From assembly GCF_014117325.1 (NCBI RefSeq), contig NZ_CP059732.1, positions 496,001 to 560,000 of the forward strand: a stretch of DNA of 64,000 nucleotides, written 5' to 3'. This document shows, piece after piece, positions 32,256-42,173 of this stretch; within the stretch, counting starts at the first letter, position 1; the number at the start of each line of letters is the position of its first letter. The DNA comes from Spirosoma foliorum. GTDB lineage: Bacteria; Bacteroidota; Bacteroidia; Cytophagales; Spirosomataceae. The notes under the pieces are model-generated. The model was not told where the DNA came from. It saw only the letters and a program-made list of their open reading frames with translations, and searched no databases. Both the position numbers and the translations under genes were made by a program.

Positions 32256-33545
32256 ATGCAAACCCGTGAAATCACTGCTACTGAGGAAGTGAGCAGCCTG
32301 TACCGGAATTACGTTCTGGGGATGCTGACACTCGTGTATGTCTTCAACTTTGTTGATCGGCAATTGCTCGTCATCCTTCAGGAGTCGATAAAAAAGGAGT
32401 TGCTATTGTCCGATACGCAGCTCGGGTTACTCTCTGGGTTTACGTTTGCACTGTTTTACGTTACGCTGGGCATTCCAATTGCGCGCCTTGCTGATAAAAC
32501 CAACCGTAGAAATATTGTAGCCGCATCGCTGGGTCTATGGAGTATAATGACTGCCAGCTCGGGTCTGGTGCGGAATTTCTTTCAGTTGCTATTGGCCCGA
32601 ATTGGCGTGGGTGTTGGGGAAGCAGGCGGAAGTCCTCCGGCTCATGCCATGATATCCGATTACTTCCCACCCGAAAAACGAGCCACGGCGCTTTCGACTT
32701 ACTCAACGGGTATTTATTTCGGGATATTGGTAGGGTATTTAATGGGTGGGTATTTGAATCAACACCTTGGCTGGCGAAACGCATTTTTTGTGGTGGGTAT
32801 TCCGGGAGTTGTTTTTTCGTTGCTGTTTTTTGCGTTGGTGAAAGAGCCTAAACGTGGAGCCACTGATGCAAACCCAACGTTGGTCGCTGAATCACCCTCA
32901 TTGCGGGAGGTGTTAAAACGATTGTATGCCACCAAAACCTTCGTGTATCTGGCGCTGGCTACAGGGCTGCATGTCTTTTGCCTGTATGGCGTAAATAACT
33001 GGGCACCCTCTTTTCTGGCGAGGATTCATGGGATGAAGAATACTGAAATAGGTGCTTTACTCGGCCCACTTTTTGGTATTGGTGGGGCCATCGGTTCTTA
33101 TGCGGGTGGGTTATTGACCGATCACTTCGGAAAAATAGATAAACGGCTGTATCTCAGAATTCCAGCTTACGCTATTATCATCTCTATTCCGTGCGCAACA
33201 GGAGCCCTTTTTCTGGAAAATACGACTTATTCACTGATTTGCCTGGGACTAACCGCTTCTCTGCAAAGCCTGTATCTGGGGCCATCTATTGCGGTAGCTC
33301 ATAGTCTGGTTCCGTCGTCGATGCGTTCGCTTACGTCTGCGATTCTCTTCTTTGTACTCAATCTGGTTGGGTTGGGATTCGGGCCATTGGTTGTCGGGAT
33401 GCTCAGCGATTGGCTGACTCCGACTTTAGGCAATGAGTCGCTACGATGGGCGATGTCGATCGTAATCTTTATCAGTTTTGGGTCAACAACCCTCTTTTTG
33501 ATCGCTTCCAAAAAACTAGCGGTCGATCTACAAACACTTCGTTGA
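32256..33545 (+). CDS. MFS transporter, spinster-like
   Basis: The 429-residue protein has about 12 transmembrane helices and starts with YVLGMLTLVYVFNFVDRQLL, the D-R-Q-x-L/I pattern of the spinster-like/GPH-related MFS branch. Other family features are GIPIARLADKTNRRNIVA, GVGEAGGSPPAHAMISDYFPPEKRATALS and GAIGSYAGGLLTDHFGKIDKRLY. Substrates range from lipids to hexuronates and cannot be told here. Confidence 0.85.
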   Translation: MQTREITATEEVSSLYRNYVLGMLTLVYVFNFVDRQLLVILQESIKKELLLSDTQLGLLSGFTFALFYVTLGIPIARLADKTNRRNIVAASLGLWSIMTASSGLVRNFFQLLLARIGVGVGEAGGSPPAHAMISDYFPPEKRATALSTYSTGIYFGILVGYLMGGYLNQHLGWRNAFFVVGIPGVVFSLLFFALVKEPKRGATDANPTLVAESPSLREVLKRLYATKTFVYLALATGLHVFCLYGVNNWAPSFLARIHGMKNTEIGALLGPLFGIGGAIGSYAGGLLTDHFGKIDKRLYLRIPAYAIIISIPCATGALFLENTTYSLICLGLTASLQSLYLGPSIAVAHSLVPSSMRSLTSAILFFVLNLVGLGFGPLVVGMLSDWLTPTLGNESLRWAMSIVIFISFGSTTLFLIASKKLAVDLQTLR

Positions 33546-33551
33546 CATTAA

Positions 33552-33636
33552 GTAAATGGGCAATGTAAGATGAATAATGCTATGACTGTCAATAGGTTAA
33601 TCGTTATCTGTTTTACATTGTTCATTATCCATTTAC
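33552..33636. repeat. Inverted repeat between MFS and class C hydrolase genes
   Basis: The outer part GTAAATGG (from 33552) pairs with CCATTTAC (ending 33636), and CAATGTAA with TTACATTG; together roughly 25-base imperfect arms round a 30-base loop. The same GTAAATGGATAATGAA-type word recurs at the arm ends. It lies just after the MFS stop, and supports the later hydrolase start at 33663 rather than the frame opening at 33570. Confidence 0.65.
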
Positions 33637-33662
33637 GCAAAAATATATCCTACTTCAAAGCT

Positions 33663-34967
33663 ATGACTCGTTCCTTAATCGCCCTATTGATTTTGTTTTC
33701 CAGTATCGTTAACGATCAAACTGTACAGGCACAATCAAAAATACTGACTGAAGCGGCTCCGGCGGCTGGCGGATTTTCGGCGGCTCGTCTTGCTCGATTG
33801 GATGCTAGCATGCAAGCCTGGGTTAACCAGAAATGGGTGAATGGGTCTGTGGTTTTGATCGCTCGTCATGGCAAAGTTGTTTTCTACAAAGCGCACGGTT
33901 ATAACGATCCAGCTACGAAAGCTCCTCTTGATAAGACCGGGATATTCCGGGTTGCTTCCCAAACGAAAGCGCTTACCACGGTGGCCGTCATGATGCTTTG
34001 GGAAGAGGGGAAATTCTCACTGGATGATCCGGTTTCTAAATTCATTCCAACCTTTGCTAATCAAAAAGTGCTGGCTACGTTCAACGCCAAAGACACTACC
34101 TATACGACCGTTCCGGCCAAACGACCCATCACGATTCGCGACTTGCTAACGCATACATCGGGTTTAGGTTACCCCGCCATCGGGCCTCCGGCAGAAAGCG
34201 CCATTTATGCAAAAAGCAATATGACAGGGGGAGTTGGTGTTAAAGGCCAAAAACTTTCCGACGCCATGACCCGCCTAGGTACCCTGCCGCTCTTTTTTCA
34301 ACCCGGCGAACAATGGAAATATGGGCTGAATATGGACGTATTAGGCTATCTGATTGAGAAATGGTCGGGTATGAATCTGGAAGATTTTTTTCAGAAGCGT
34401 ATCTGCCAGCCACTTGGCATGAAAGACACCTACTTTAACGTCCCGCCCGAGAAAGGCTCCCGGCTGGTCAACTTTTTTCAGGGTGATTCTGCGGGAACCA
34501 TTAAAAAGCAGGCGTCCGTCTTTGGGGGAGTGCTCGATATGAACTATCCACTTCAAAAACACGACTATTTTTCGGGCGGAGGGGGCATGTCATCCACGGT
34601 TTATGACTATGCCACTTTCCTACAGATGTTGTTAAATAATGGAGAATACAATGGCGTTCGCCTGTTAGCTCGAAACACAGTTCGTCTGATGACCATGAAT
34701 CAAATTGGCGATCTAAATCCCAATATCGGCGACCATGCCCTTGATAATAAATTCGGGTTCGGTTTTCTGGTTATTTCTGAAAATGGGAGCAAGTTTACCC
34801 CCAGTCAGGCAGGTACGTACTCCTGGGGTGGCGTCTTCTCGACCTCATATTGGGTCGATCCCAAAGAAGATATGCTGGTGTTAATCTATCGAAATATGTG
34901 GGGACCATACGTCTCCAATACCGACAAAGCCTTTAAGCCGTTGGTGTATCAGGCGATCAATGACTGA
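33663..34967 (+). CDS. Class C beta-lactamase-like serine hydrolase
   Basis: From the ATG at 33663 the product has 434 residues with a signal peptide (SLIALLILFSSIVNDQTVQAQ) and the serine beta-lactamase/esterase-like fold. SxxK is Ser99-Gln-Thr-Lys102 (in FRVASQTKALTT), the tyrosine motif is YGLN, and the third element lies in TYSWGGVFSTSYWVD. The blocks LLTHTSGLGYPAIG and SGGGGMSSTVYDYATFLQML are typical of class C-like peptidases and esterases (EstB type). The in-frame TTG-like extension back to 33570 covers an inverted repeat and is not used. Confidence 0.9.
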   Translation: MTRSLIALLILFSSIVNDQTVQAQSKILTEAAPAAGGFSAARLARLDASMQAWVNQKWVNGSVVLIARHGKVVFYKAHGYNDPATKAPLDKTGIFRVASQTKALTTVAVMMLWEEGKFSLDDPVSKFIPTFANQKVLATFNAKDTTYTTVPAKRPITIRDLLTHTSGLGYPAIGPPAESAIYAKSNMTGGVGVKGQKLSDAMTRLGTLPLFFQPGEQWKYGLNMDVLGYLIEKWSGMNLEDFFQKRICQPLGMKDTYFNVPPEKGSRLVNFFQGDSAGTIKKQASVFGGVLDMNYPLQKHDYFSGGGGMSSTVYDYATFLQMLLNNGEYNGVRLLARNTVRLMTMNQIGDLNPNIGDHALDNKFGFGFLVISENGSKFTPSQAGTYSWGGVFSTSYWVDPKEDMLVLIYRNMWGPYVSNTDKAFKPLVYQAIND

Positions 34968-35116
34968 TGAGCAAAAGCCGTAAAATCGGTTAACCTCAAT
35001 CTGTATACCGCTTATTGATGGCCTTTATTTGACTTTTTAAGGGGATAATGTAAAAATAGTAAGACAAAAGTGCTTGTAATTAGTTATCTGTCAAACAGTT
35101 TATTCGCCAGCGAACT

Positions 35117-35548
35117 ATGAACATCGCTCGACTTTATACTTGCTCTCTTCTGATGATTGCATTGTTTGGTAGCTGTCAGAAAAAAGATGACCCTCAGGCA
35201 ACAAACTGCCAGCCGCCCGCTACCCTTATTGCCAAAGCCCCCTGCGAAAGCGGATACCCCGGCGCTCAATTAGTGGCATCGAATTATGCAGGAGGATCAT
35301 TCTCTCAGTTTATCTATTATATATTCGTTCAAAAAGATACCCTCTCTAATAACCTGACCAAAGGTTCTTATGCCAATGCGTCAAATGAGCAAATCATTAT
35401 CTCCGAAACCGTTTTAAAAGATGCCCCTAAATTTGTTGTGCAGGTGACGATCAACTGTAATGGGAAAGACTTACCCTCTAAATACTTCGCCTTTGTGAAA
35501 CGACCCACTGCCAATTCGGGCTGTTATGCCTGGGCGTTGCAGAATTAG
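35117..35548 (+). CDS. Hypothetical lipoprotein, 143 residues
   Basis: It has a lipoprotein signal MNIARLYTCSLLMIALFGSC (Cys20), then a short polar spacer and a beta-rich domain with four further cysteines (TNCQPPATLIAKAPCESGYPG, VQVTINCNGKD, NSGCYAWALQN) that could form disulfides. No family is recognised. The upstream gap carries no clear promoter. Confidence 0.6.
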   Translation: MNIARLYTCSLLMIALFGSCQKKDDPQATNCQPPATLIAKAPCESGYPGAQLVASNYAGGSFSQFIYYIFVQKDTLSNNLTKGSYANASNEQIIISETVLKDAPKFVVQVTINCNGKDLPSKYFAFVKRPTANSGCYAWALQN

Positions 35549-35623
35549 TAATTTCAGAACTATATTGAACAGGCAATAACGTATTTGAACCTTGATAGTA
35601 TAAAGCGTTATGCCAATATAGAT

Positions 35624-35920
35624 ATGACTGATTCCCCCAGACTTTCTTCTACCGCTTTCTGGGATGTAGACATGCGGGCAATTGATTACGAAACCAATAC
35701 CCGGTTCGTTATTGAAAAAGTGATGAATTATGGCTTGTGGGCTGATATCCTGGAAATATTGCGCTACTACGGTCATGAGCGAGTGAAAGCAGAGGTTGTT
35801 CAGGCGGTTTATCTCAAGAAGAAAACCCTTTCATTTTGTTGCGCTATATTTGACCTTACTCCTGATCAGTTTCGATGTTATACTCGGCAACAGTCGAACC
35901 CACTACCCTGGAATTATTAA
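35624..35920 (+). CDS. DUF6922-like antitoxin-type protein
   Basis: From the ATG at 35624 the product has 98 residues: TAFWDVDMRAIDYETNTRFVIEKVMNYGLWADILEILRYYGHERVKAEVVQAVYLKKKTLSFCCAIFDLTPDQFRCY. This is the pattern of DUF6922, a small helical protein regularly encoded in front of AbiEii-type nucleotidyltransferases in Bacteroidota. The 46-base overlap with the downstream gene supports a toxin-antitoxin pair. A TTG at 35585 would add 13 residues. Confidence 0.82.
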   Translation: MTDSPRLSSTAFWDVDMRAIDYETNTRFVIEKVMNYGLWADILEILRYYGHERVKAEVVQAVYLKKKTLSFCCAIFDLTPDQFRCYTRQQSNPLPWNY

Positions 35921-36489
35921 AGCGGCTGATGCGTCAACCTTTCCTCAAATCATTTGCATTGGCAGGGGGGACAAACTTAGCCTTACATTTTGGCCATCGT
36001 TTATCGGTTGATCTTGACCTATTTACAGATCAGTCGTTTTCTGAACAAGATGTTTTTAAGGAGCTATTGGTCGACTTTCCAACAACTATCAAAACAGATG
36101 AAGCGAAGAATACGCTCAGCTTATTCATTGAGGGAATTAAAGTCGATCTGTTGGCCCACCGATATCCATTGCTTTCCAGTTTTACGCAAGAGGCAGGCGT
36201 CCGATTCTGGTCAATCGAAGATATTATCGCTATGAAACTGGGGGCTGTGAGTGGGAGAGGAGCTAAAAAAGATTTTTGGGACATAGCCAAATTGCTGGAC
36301 CATTATTCACTGAGCCAAATGCTTCAATTCTTTGCGGCCAAATACGCGAATAGTGATCCAGGGTATGTAGTTCGCTCATTGACCTATTTTGAGGATGCCG
36401 AGCTACAGATTGATCCAATTGCTCTCAATGGAATTACCTGGCCCGAAGTAAAAGATTGCGTTTTGCGAGCCGTTAAGGAGCTAGTATGA
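35875..36489 (+). CDS. AbiEii/AbiGii-type nucleotidyltransferase (putative toxin)
   Basis: The 204-residue protein shows FALAGGTNLALHFGHRLSVDLDLFTD, the GG-T-N plus S-x-DLDLF nucleotidyltransferase signature, then IKVDLLAHRYPLL, WSIEDIIAMKLGAVSGRGAKKDFWDIAKLLDHYSL. These are the motifs of AbiEii-type enzymes, the nucleotidyltransferase part of type IV toxin-antitoxin/abortive infection systems, some of which modify tRNA. It overlaps the DUF6922 gene by 46 bases. The pair lies between a lipoprotein gene and dnaE. Confidence 0.9.
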   Translation: MLYSATVEPTTLELLKRLMRQPFLKSFALAGGTNLALHFGHRLSVDLDLFTDQSFSEQDVFKELLVDFPTTIKTDEAKNTLSLFIEGIKVDLLAHRYPLLSSFTQEAGVRFWSIEDIIAMKLGAVSGRGAKKDFWDIAKLLDHYSLSQMLQFFAAKYANSDPGYVVRSLTYFEDAELQIDPIALNGITWPEVKDCVLRAVKELV

Positions 36490-36604
36490 ACTTGTTGGCA
36501 TTCTTTTCAGCCTCAATACGTTACCAAAATATTTTCAAAATTCCTGACCATACCTCGTCTGTCTCCCCGCCAGTTTTCTTAAATTTACAGACCAGCCAAT
36601 AATC

Positions 36605-36646
36605 CTGTGAACCTTTCTAATCAGGAAAATCCTGGTTCAGACACTT
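36605..36646 (+). repeat. Family A-like repeat end upstream of dnaE
   Basis: TGAACC at about 36608 and AATCCTGGTTCAGAC (about 36628-36642) resemble the two ends of the family A inverted repeats. The inner part is missing, so this looks like a shrunken or decayed copy. It ends about 10 bases before the dnaE ATG. Confidence 0.45.
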
Positions 36647-36653
36647 CAGACGT

Positions 36654-39600
36654 ATGCAATTCTCACACCTTCACTGCCACACGCAATACTCGCTGCTCGA
36701 CGGTCAAGCCGACATTAAGAAGCTGATTAAGAAGGCAAAAGCCGACAATATGCCTGCCGTCGCTATCACCGACCACGGCAACATGTTCGGGGTATTTGAG
36801 TTCGTAGCAGAAGCCAGCAAGCAGGGCATCAAGCCGATTGTGGGATGTGAATTCTACGTGGTGGAGGATCACCATAAAAAGCAGTTTACCAAGGAGCAGA
36901 AAGACGTCCGATACCACCAGTTGTTGTTGGCTAAGAACGCACAGGGTTATAAAAACCTGGCGAAACTCTGCTCATTGGGGTATATGGAGGGTTTGTACGG
37001 TAAATACCCCCGTGTTACCAAAGCACTTATCGACCAATATAAAGAAGGGTTGATTGCATCCACCTGTTGCATCGGTGCGTCGGTTCCGAAAACAATTCTT
37101 AAAAAAGGCGAAGAAGCGGGCGAAATTGAATTCAAATGGTGGCTCGACCGCTTTGGGGAGGATTATTATGTTGAACTCCAACGTCATGAAATTCCTGATC
37201 AGATCAAAGCCAACGAAGTACTGATCAAGTTTGCCCGGAAATATAACGTCAAGATTATTGCGTCCAACGATTCGCACTATGTCGATCAAGACGACTGGGT
37301 AGCGCATGATATCTTGCTGTGTGTCAACACCAACGAAAAGCAAAGCACGCCGTCGATGAAGGATTTCAGCGATGACGATGTGATGCCTAAAAATACACGC
37401 TTTGCTTTCTTCAGCGATCAGTTCTATTTCAAGAACACGCAGGAGATGACCACGCTCTTCCACGACCTGCCCGAAGCCATCGACAACACCAATGAGATTG
37501 TTGGCAAAGTGGATACGCTGAAGTTGAAGCGCGATATTATGCTGCCCAACTTTCCCATTCCGAAGGAGTTTCAGCAACATACCGATGATGTACTCAACCA
37601 GTGGGAATACCTGCGCCACCTTACGTATGAAGGGGCTAAGCAACGCTATGTAGATATTCTGCCGCATATTCAGGAGCGCCTTGATTTTGAATTGTTTACA
37701 ATCAGAACGATGGGTTTCGCGGGTTACTTCCTGATCGTGTCTGACTTCATCAAAGCGGGTCGCGATTTGGGGGTTATGATTGGCCCTGGTCGTGGTTCAG
37801 CGGCTGGTAGTGCGGTGGCGTATTGTACCGGCATTACCAACATTGACCCGATTAAATACGACTTGCTGTTCGAGCGGTTTCTGAACCCCGACCGGAAGTC
37901 GATGCCCGATATCGATACGGACTTTGATGATGAAGGCCGCCAGAAGGTGATTGACTACGTGGTGCAGAAGTACGGCAAATCGCAGGTGGCGCAGATTGTG
38001 ACCTACGGTACCATGGCTTCGAAATCGTCGATCAAAGACGTTGCGCGGGTTATGGATTTGCCTCTGCAGGATGCCAACGCCGTGGTGAAGCTCGTGCCCG
38101 ACAAGCCGACCTACAACATGACCCTCAAGCGCATCTTCGAAGATCCAATTGACGGGCCGGGTGGATTAGCCAGCGTTATTCAGCCCGAAGAGGTCGATAA
38201 CGTGAAGCGCATGCGTGCCCTTGAATCGGGCGACAAAAGCGCGGCTATGGCCATGCGCATTGTCGATTACGAAAAGGTGTCGGCTGTACTCAAACAAGCC
38301 CGAAAACTTGAAGGAACTGTTCGTAATACGGGACTGCACGCAGCTGGAATTATCATCGCTCCCAGCGATTTGTCGGATATTGTTCCGGTATCGACCTCAA
38401 AAGATACGAACCTGATTATTACCCAGTATGAGGGTAAAGTTATTGAGGATGCGGGCGTAATTAAGATGGACTTTTTGGGTCTGCGCAACTTGACTATCAT
38501 CAAGGAGTGCCTCCGACTCATCCGGCAAAATTATGGTGGTTTCCTCATCGATGGCGTCGAAACTGACATCGATGATATTCCACTAGACGACGACGAAACC
38601 TACAAACTCTTCCAGCGGGGCGAAACCAACGCCGTATTCCAGTTTGAATCCGACGGCATGAAAAAGCACATGAAAGACCTGAAGCCTGACCGCTTTGGTG
38701 ACCTCATTGCTATGAACGCCCTCTACCGTCCGGGCCCGATTGCCTACATTCCGAACTACATCAACCGTAAACATGGTCGCGAAGAAGTCAAATACGATAT
38801 GCCAGAAATGGAGGAGTATTTGGCTGACACCTACGGGATTACAGTTTATCAGGAGCAGTTAATGCTGCTCTCGCAAAAGCTGGGCAACTTCACCAAAGGC
38901 GACGCTGATATTCTGCGGAAGGCGATGGGGAAGAAGGACAAAGCCACGCTGGATAAAATGAAGGGTAAGTTTATGGATGGTTGTGCATCCAACAATTTGC
39001 CCCTGAAAGTTTGTGAAAAAGTCTGGACCGACTGGGAGGCCTTCGCGTCGTACGCCTTTAACAAATCGCACTCGACCTGCTACGCCTTCGTTGCCTATCA
39101 AACGGCTTACCTCAAAGCCCATTACCGTTCGGAGTATATGGCGGCCGTTTTGACAAGCTGCCTGGGTACGATCGATAAAATTACGTTCTTCATGGAGGAA
39201 TGTAAGAATATCAACATTCCCGTTCTTGGGCCCGATGTAAACGAATCAGAGCGTTTCTTTGGGGTTAACCAAAAAGGGGAAATTCGTTTTGGATTAGGTG
39301 GTATCAAAGGAGCGGGTGATGCGGCTGTCGAAGCCATTATTGAGGAAAGAAAAGCAGGTGGGCCCTTCAAGGACATCTTCGACTTTGCCATTCGGGTCAA
39401 CCTCCGAACCGTGAACAAGAAAACCTGGGAATCGCTGGCCTATGCGGGTGCGTTCGATAACCTCGACGAGTACCACCGGGCGCAGTATTTCAACATGGCC
39501 GAAGGTGATACATCGCCATTTCTGGATAAAATCATTCGGTACGCCAACAACTACCACGCTGAGAAAGCCGCTGCCCAACAGTCGCTGTTTGGGGCTATGA

Positions 39601-40289
39601 TGAATGGCGAACCCATGCTCGCCCGGCCTAAACCTCCTACGGTAGAAGAGTGGAACCAGATCGAAAAACTGAAGTTTGAGAAAGACGTTGTCGGCTTTTA
39701 TATCACAGGCCATCCACTCGACGAATTCAAACTCGAAATGGACGGATTCTGTAATTGTACACTGGCCAATATTTTCGAAACCAAACAACCTGAAATTAAA
39801 GTTGGGGGCATTGTGTCCGCAGTGCAAATGCGGGTAACTAAAAGCGGTAACCCGTTCTGTATCTTCAAGATAGAAGACTACAACTCGTCCCTCGAAATGG
39901 CCCTGTTCGGAGATGATTACGTCCGACTGGTGCAATACATTGAGGTGGGTCGCTTCCTGCACATTACAGGCAAAACCCAGAACAAATGGGGTTCGGAACA
40001 ATTGGAATTCAAGCCTGTAAGTATCCGATTGTTGAACGACATGCGTGAAAAATTCTGCAAAGAATTACGTGTCTCCTTAACTCTCGATGCCTTGAATGCC
40101 CAGGTCGTTACGAAGCTCAACGAGTTGGCCAATGCGCACCCCGGCACCTGTACACTTTCCTTTAACGTTGTCGACCCAATCGAGCGCATCGAGATCAGTT
40201 TACAGGCAAGAACGCTGAAAGTTTCACCAGCCAACTCGTTCCTGAAGGCGTTGGAAGCCATTGATGGCGTGACGTGTAAGGTGGCGTAG
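36654..40289 (+). CDS. dnaE: DNA polymerase III subunit alpha
   Basis: The 1211-residue replicative polymerase subunit has an N-terminal PHP domain (HLHCHTQYSLLDGQ, VAITDHGNMFG), the polymerase core with PDIDTDFDDEGRQKVIDYV (catalytic aspartates) and YRPGPIAYIPNYINRKHG, a fingers region, a QQSLF motif (residues 975-979) that fits the internal beta-clamp-binding site, and a C-terminal OB-fold part (VGGIVSAVQMRVTKSGNPFCIFKIEDYNSS). It extends the DNA chain with the clamp and proofreading subunit supplied by other genes. The ATG at 36654 gives the family N-terminus. Confidence 0.97.
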   Translation: MQFSHLHCHTQYSLLDGQADIKKLIKKAKADNMPAVAITDHGNMFGVFEFVAEASKQGIKPIVGCEFYVVEDHHKKQFTKEQKDVRYHQLLLAKNAQGYKNLAKLCSLGYMEGLYGKYPRVTKALIDQYKEGLIASTCCIGASVPKTILKKGEEAGEIEFKWWLDRFGEDYYVELQRHEIPDQIKANEVLIKFARKYNVKIIASNDSHYVDQDDWVAHDILLCVNTNEKQSTPSMKDFSDDDVMPKNTRFAFFSDQFYFKNTQEMTTLFHDLPEAIDNTNEIVGKVDTLKLKRDIMLPNFPIPKEFQQHTDDVLNQWEYLRHLTYEGAKQRYVDILPHIQERLDFELFTIRTMGFAGYFLIVSDFIKAGRDLGVMIGPGRGSAAGSAVAYCTGITNIDPIKYDLLFERFLNPDRKSMPDIDTDFDDEGRQKVIDYVVQKYGKSQVAQIVTYGTMASKSSIKDVARVMDLPLQDANAVVKLVPDKPTYNMTLKRIFEDPIDGPGGLASVIQPEEVDNVKRMRALESGDKSAAMAMRIVDYEKVSAVLKQARKLEGTVRNTGLHAAGIIIAPSDLSDIVPVSTSKDTNLIITQYEGKVIEDAGVIKMDFLGLRNLTIIKECLRLIRQNYGGFLIDGVETDIDDIPLDDDETYKLFQRGETNAVFQFESDGMKKHMKDLKPDRFGDLIAMNALYRPGPIAYIPNYINRKHGREEVKYDMPEMEEYLADTYGITVYQEQLMLLSQKLGNFTKGDADILRKAMGKKDKATLDKMKGKFMDGCASNNLPLKVCEKVWTDWEAFASYAFNKSHSTCYAFVAYQTAYLKAHYRSEYMAAVLTSCLGTIDKITFFMEECKNINIPVLGPDVNESERFFGVNQKGEIRFGLGGIKGAGDAAVEAIIEERKAGGPFKDIFDFAIRVNLRTVNKKTWESLAYAGAFDNLDEYHRAQYFNMAEGDTSPFLDKIIRYANNYHAEKAAAQQSLFGAMMNGEPMLARPKPPTVEEWNQIEKLKFEKDVVGFYITGHPLDEFKLEMDGFCNCTLANIFETKQPEIKVGGIVSAVQMRVTKSGNPFCIFKIEDYNSSLEMALFGDDYVRLVQYIEVGRFLHITGKTQNKWGSEQLEFKPVSIRLLNDMREKFCKELRVSLTLDALNAQVVTKLNELANAHPGTCTLSFNVVDPIERIEISLQARTLKVSPANSFLKALEAIDGVTCKVA

Positions 40290-40338
40290 GTCGCAGTTAA
40301 AAAGGAAGATTTATTGTCAGTCTCCTGATTCATAAAAC

Positions 40339-40381
40339 AACAAAGAAGCCCAGCCTGATGATCAGGCTGGGCTTCTTTGTT
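40339..40381. terminator. Bidirectional terminator between dnaE and susD
   Basis: The sequence AACAAAGAAGCCCAGCCTGA, TGA at the centre, with its complement forms a stem of about 20 bases, with A-tract and T-tract ends on both strands. It lies between convergent genes. Confidence 0.92.
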
Positions 40382-40394
40382 AAATAGTAATGGA

Positions 40395-42131
40395 TTAATA
40401 TCCAGGGTTTTGAGCGAGTACGCTCTTGCCCTGCGAGTCAATCTGAGTCTGCGGAATTGGCATGTACTCATCTTTACCGGCCGTGAATTTAGCACCTGTG
40501 TAACCCACTGGCAACAATTTGCTTTCATAGGCAATGAAGGCGTTCATCACAGTTGAAGCCGTGCCCCAACGAACTAAATCGTAGAACCGGTGGCCTTCGC
40601 CCGACAGCTCCAACTTGCGCTCAAACTGAACCGCTGTCCGAGCCGTTGTTTTGTCCGCAAAAGCCGTGTACAAACCAATCTGATAATTAGCGGCATTAGC
40701 ACCAGCGGCCGTTTTTACATAAGTCGTGCCTTTGGCCCGGCTGCGAATCTGGTTCACATACGATAGCGCCGTTGCCAAGCTACCCACTTCCACCTCACAC
40801 TCAGCCGCCATCAGCAGTACATCCGAATACCGGATGATGTTGTAGTTGATAGCTGAATAGCCATCCGTCCATGAGCTACCATCGGTCAGTGATTTATCCT
40901 GCGATTTGTAGAAGACAAACTTGATGGGCGAGTAAGGACCAGCAAACGTCTGGTCACGAATCCAGTCCAGACCTGGGTGCACCTGCCAATCCAGGTAAGG
41001 AATACCCCGACGACCAATCGACCAGTCTAAACGAGGATCGACAGGACCGGCATCTGGTGTAAAGGCTGCACTCGACGCAATACCCATGTCGTTTTTCAAC
41101 TGATTGGCGCCCGTGTTGTAGGAACCATCCAATAAGGGCAAGCCATTGGCATCTACCCGGAAGGAGTTGGCTAACTCGAAGCTAGGGGCAAAGAAACCGC
41201 AGCAACCAGCAGGACCGTTCGACCCCGTGTTATAGGGGAAGTTCAGCACCAGATCAGGGTTAGCATTATCCGAACTACCGGTGTTGGCAGCCGCCTGAAT
41301 GGCAAAAACGGACTCCGAGCTGTTGTCTTTAGCGGCATTGAAGTTATCCTGGAAGTTAGCTACCAGGGCGTACTTTTTGCCATCGGAGGTCATACCGCTG
41401 GCAATCACCTGATCGAACAGGGTTTTAGCATCGGCATATTTCTTCTGATAGAGATAAGTCTTGGCCAGATAAGCGGTAGCGGCCCATTTGTTAGCCCGAC
41501 CCACGGCACCCTGACTCACCGGCAGGTTATCAACCGCGTATTTGAAATCAGCCTCGATATTAGGCCAGATATCAGAACTATTGGGAACCGCTTCGATACC
41601 TGTGCCATAGTCCTTGGTTTCATCAACGTAAGGAACCATGTTGAACGCACGTTTTAACTCGAAGTAGTAGTGAGCGCGTAGGAAGCGAGCTTCCCCCGAG
41701 ATACGAGCTTTATCAGCTGTTGTCACGTCGGCACCAGCGGTGGCTAACGAGCGCAGGGTAGAGTTACAGCGAGCAATGCCTTCGTACATGGCATTCCACT
41801 TGGCGTTCACCTCACCGCTAGAAGGCAGCAACTGATAAGTCTGATAAGGAGTCAGGGCGTTAAAGTCACCCGAGTTGGAGCCTTTGTTGGCATCGCCCCC
41901 AGAAATACTACCGCGTACCCAGTTGAAGGAGCTGGCCGATTGGGAGAAGCCACGGGCGTTCAACTGAGCATAAGCACCAATCAGGAGTCCGTCGAGTCCA
42001 GCTTTTGACGTGAGATTAGCCCCGGCCAGCTGTCCGGTGGCGGGCACGTCGAGGAATTTGTCCTGGCAAGCGAAGGTAACCATGACCATCATGGCAGTGG
42101 CTACGGTTCCCTTGGTTATATATTTTTTCAT
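40395..42131 (-). CDS. SusD/RagB-family outer membrane lipoprotein
   Basis: The 578-residue protein begins with a lipoprotein signal (VATAMMVMVTFACQDKFLDVPATGQL, Cys22) and shows SusD features: the TPR-like helices (ISGEARFLRAHYYFELKRAFN, WAATAYLAKTYLYQKKYADAKTLFDQVI), GDANKGSNSGDFNAL, and the C-terminal RTAVQFERKLELSGEGHRFYDLVRWGTA and YMPIPQTQID. It caps the TonB-dependent SusC channel and binds a glycan or other ligand. The C-terminal sequence ends at AQNPGY, as usual. It lies immediately downstream of susC. Confidence 0.95.
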   Translation of the reverse strand: MKKYITKGTVATAMMVMVTFACQDKFLDVPATGQLAGANLTSKAGLDGLLIGAYAQLNARGFSQSASSFNWVRGSISGGDANKGSNSGDFNALTPYQTYQLLPSSGEVNAKWNAMYEGIARCNSTLRSLATAGADVTTADKARISGEARFLRAHYYFELKRAFNMVPYVDETKDYGTGIEAVPNSSDIWPNIEADFKYAVDNLPVSQGAVGRANKWAATAYLAKTYLYQKKYADAKTLFDQVIASGMTSDGKKYALVANFQDNFNAAKDNSSESVFAIQAAANTGSSDNANPDLVLNFPYNTGSNGPAGCCGFFAPSFELANSFRVDANGLPLLDGSYNTGANQLKNDMGIASSAAFTPDAGPVDPRLDWSIGRRGIPYLDWQVHPGLDWIRDQTFAGPYSPIKFVFYKSQDKSLTDGSSWTDGYSAINYNIIRYSDVLLMAAECEVEVGSLATALSYVNQIRSRAKGTTYVKTAAGANAANYQIGLYTAFADKTTARTAVQFERKLELSGEGHRFYDLVRWGTASTVMNAFIAYESKLLPVGYTGAKFTAGKDEYMPIPQTQIDSQGKSVLAQNPGY

Positions 42132-42173
42132 AGTGCGATTTGCCTAAGAAATAAAATGAGTTTGTGTGTTAGG

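Noticed and set aside
32036..32269. 77-residue plus-strand frame before the spinster-like MFS gene
   Set aside because: No family, irregular composition, and overlap with the MFS start.
39294..40001. Long minus-strand frames opposite dnaE (also 36972-37667)
   Set aside because: Both overlap essential dnaE coding sequence and read as shadow frames.
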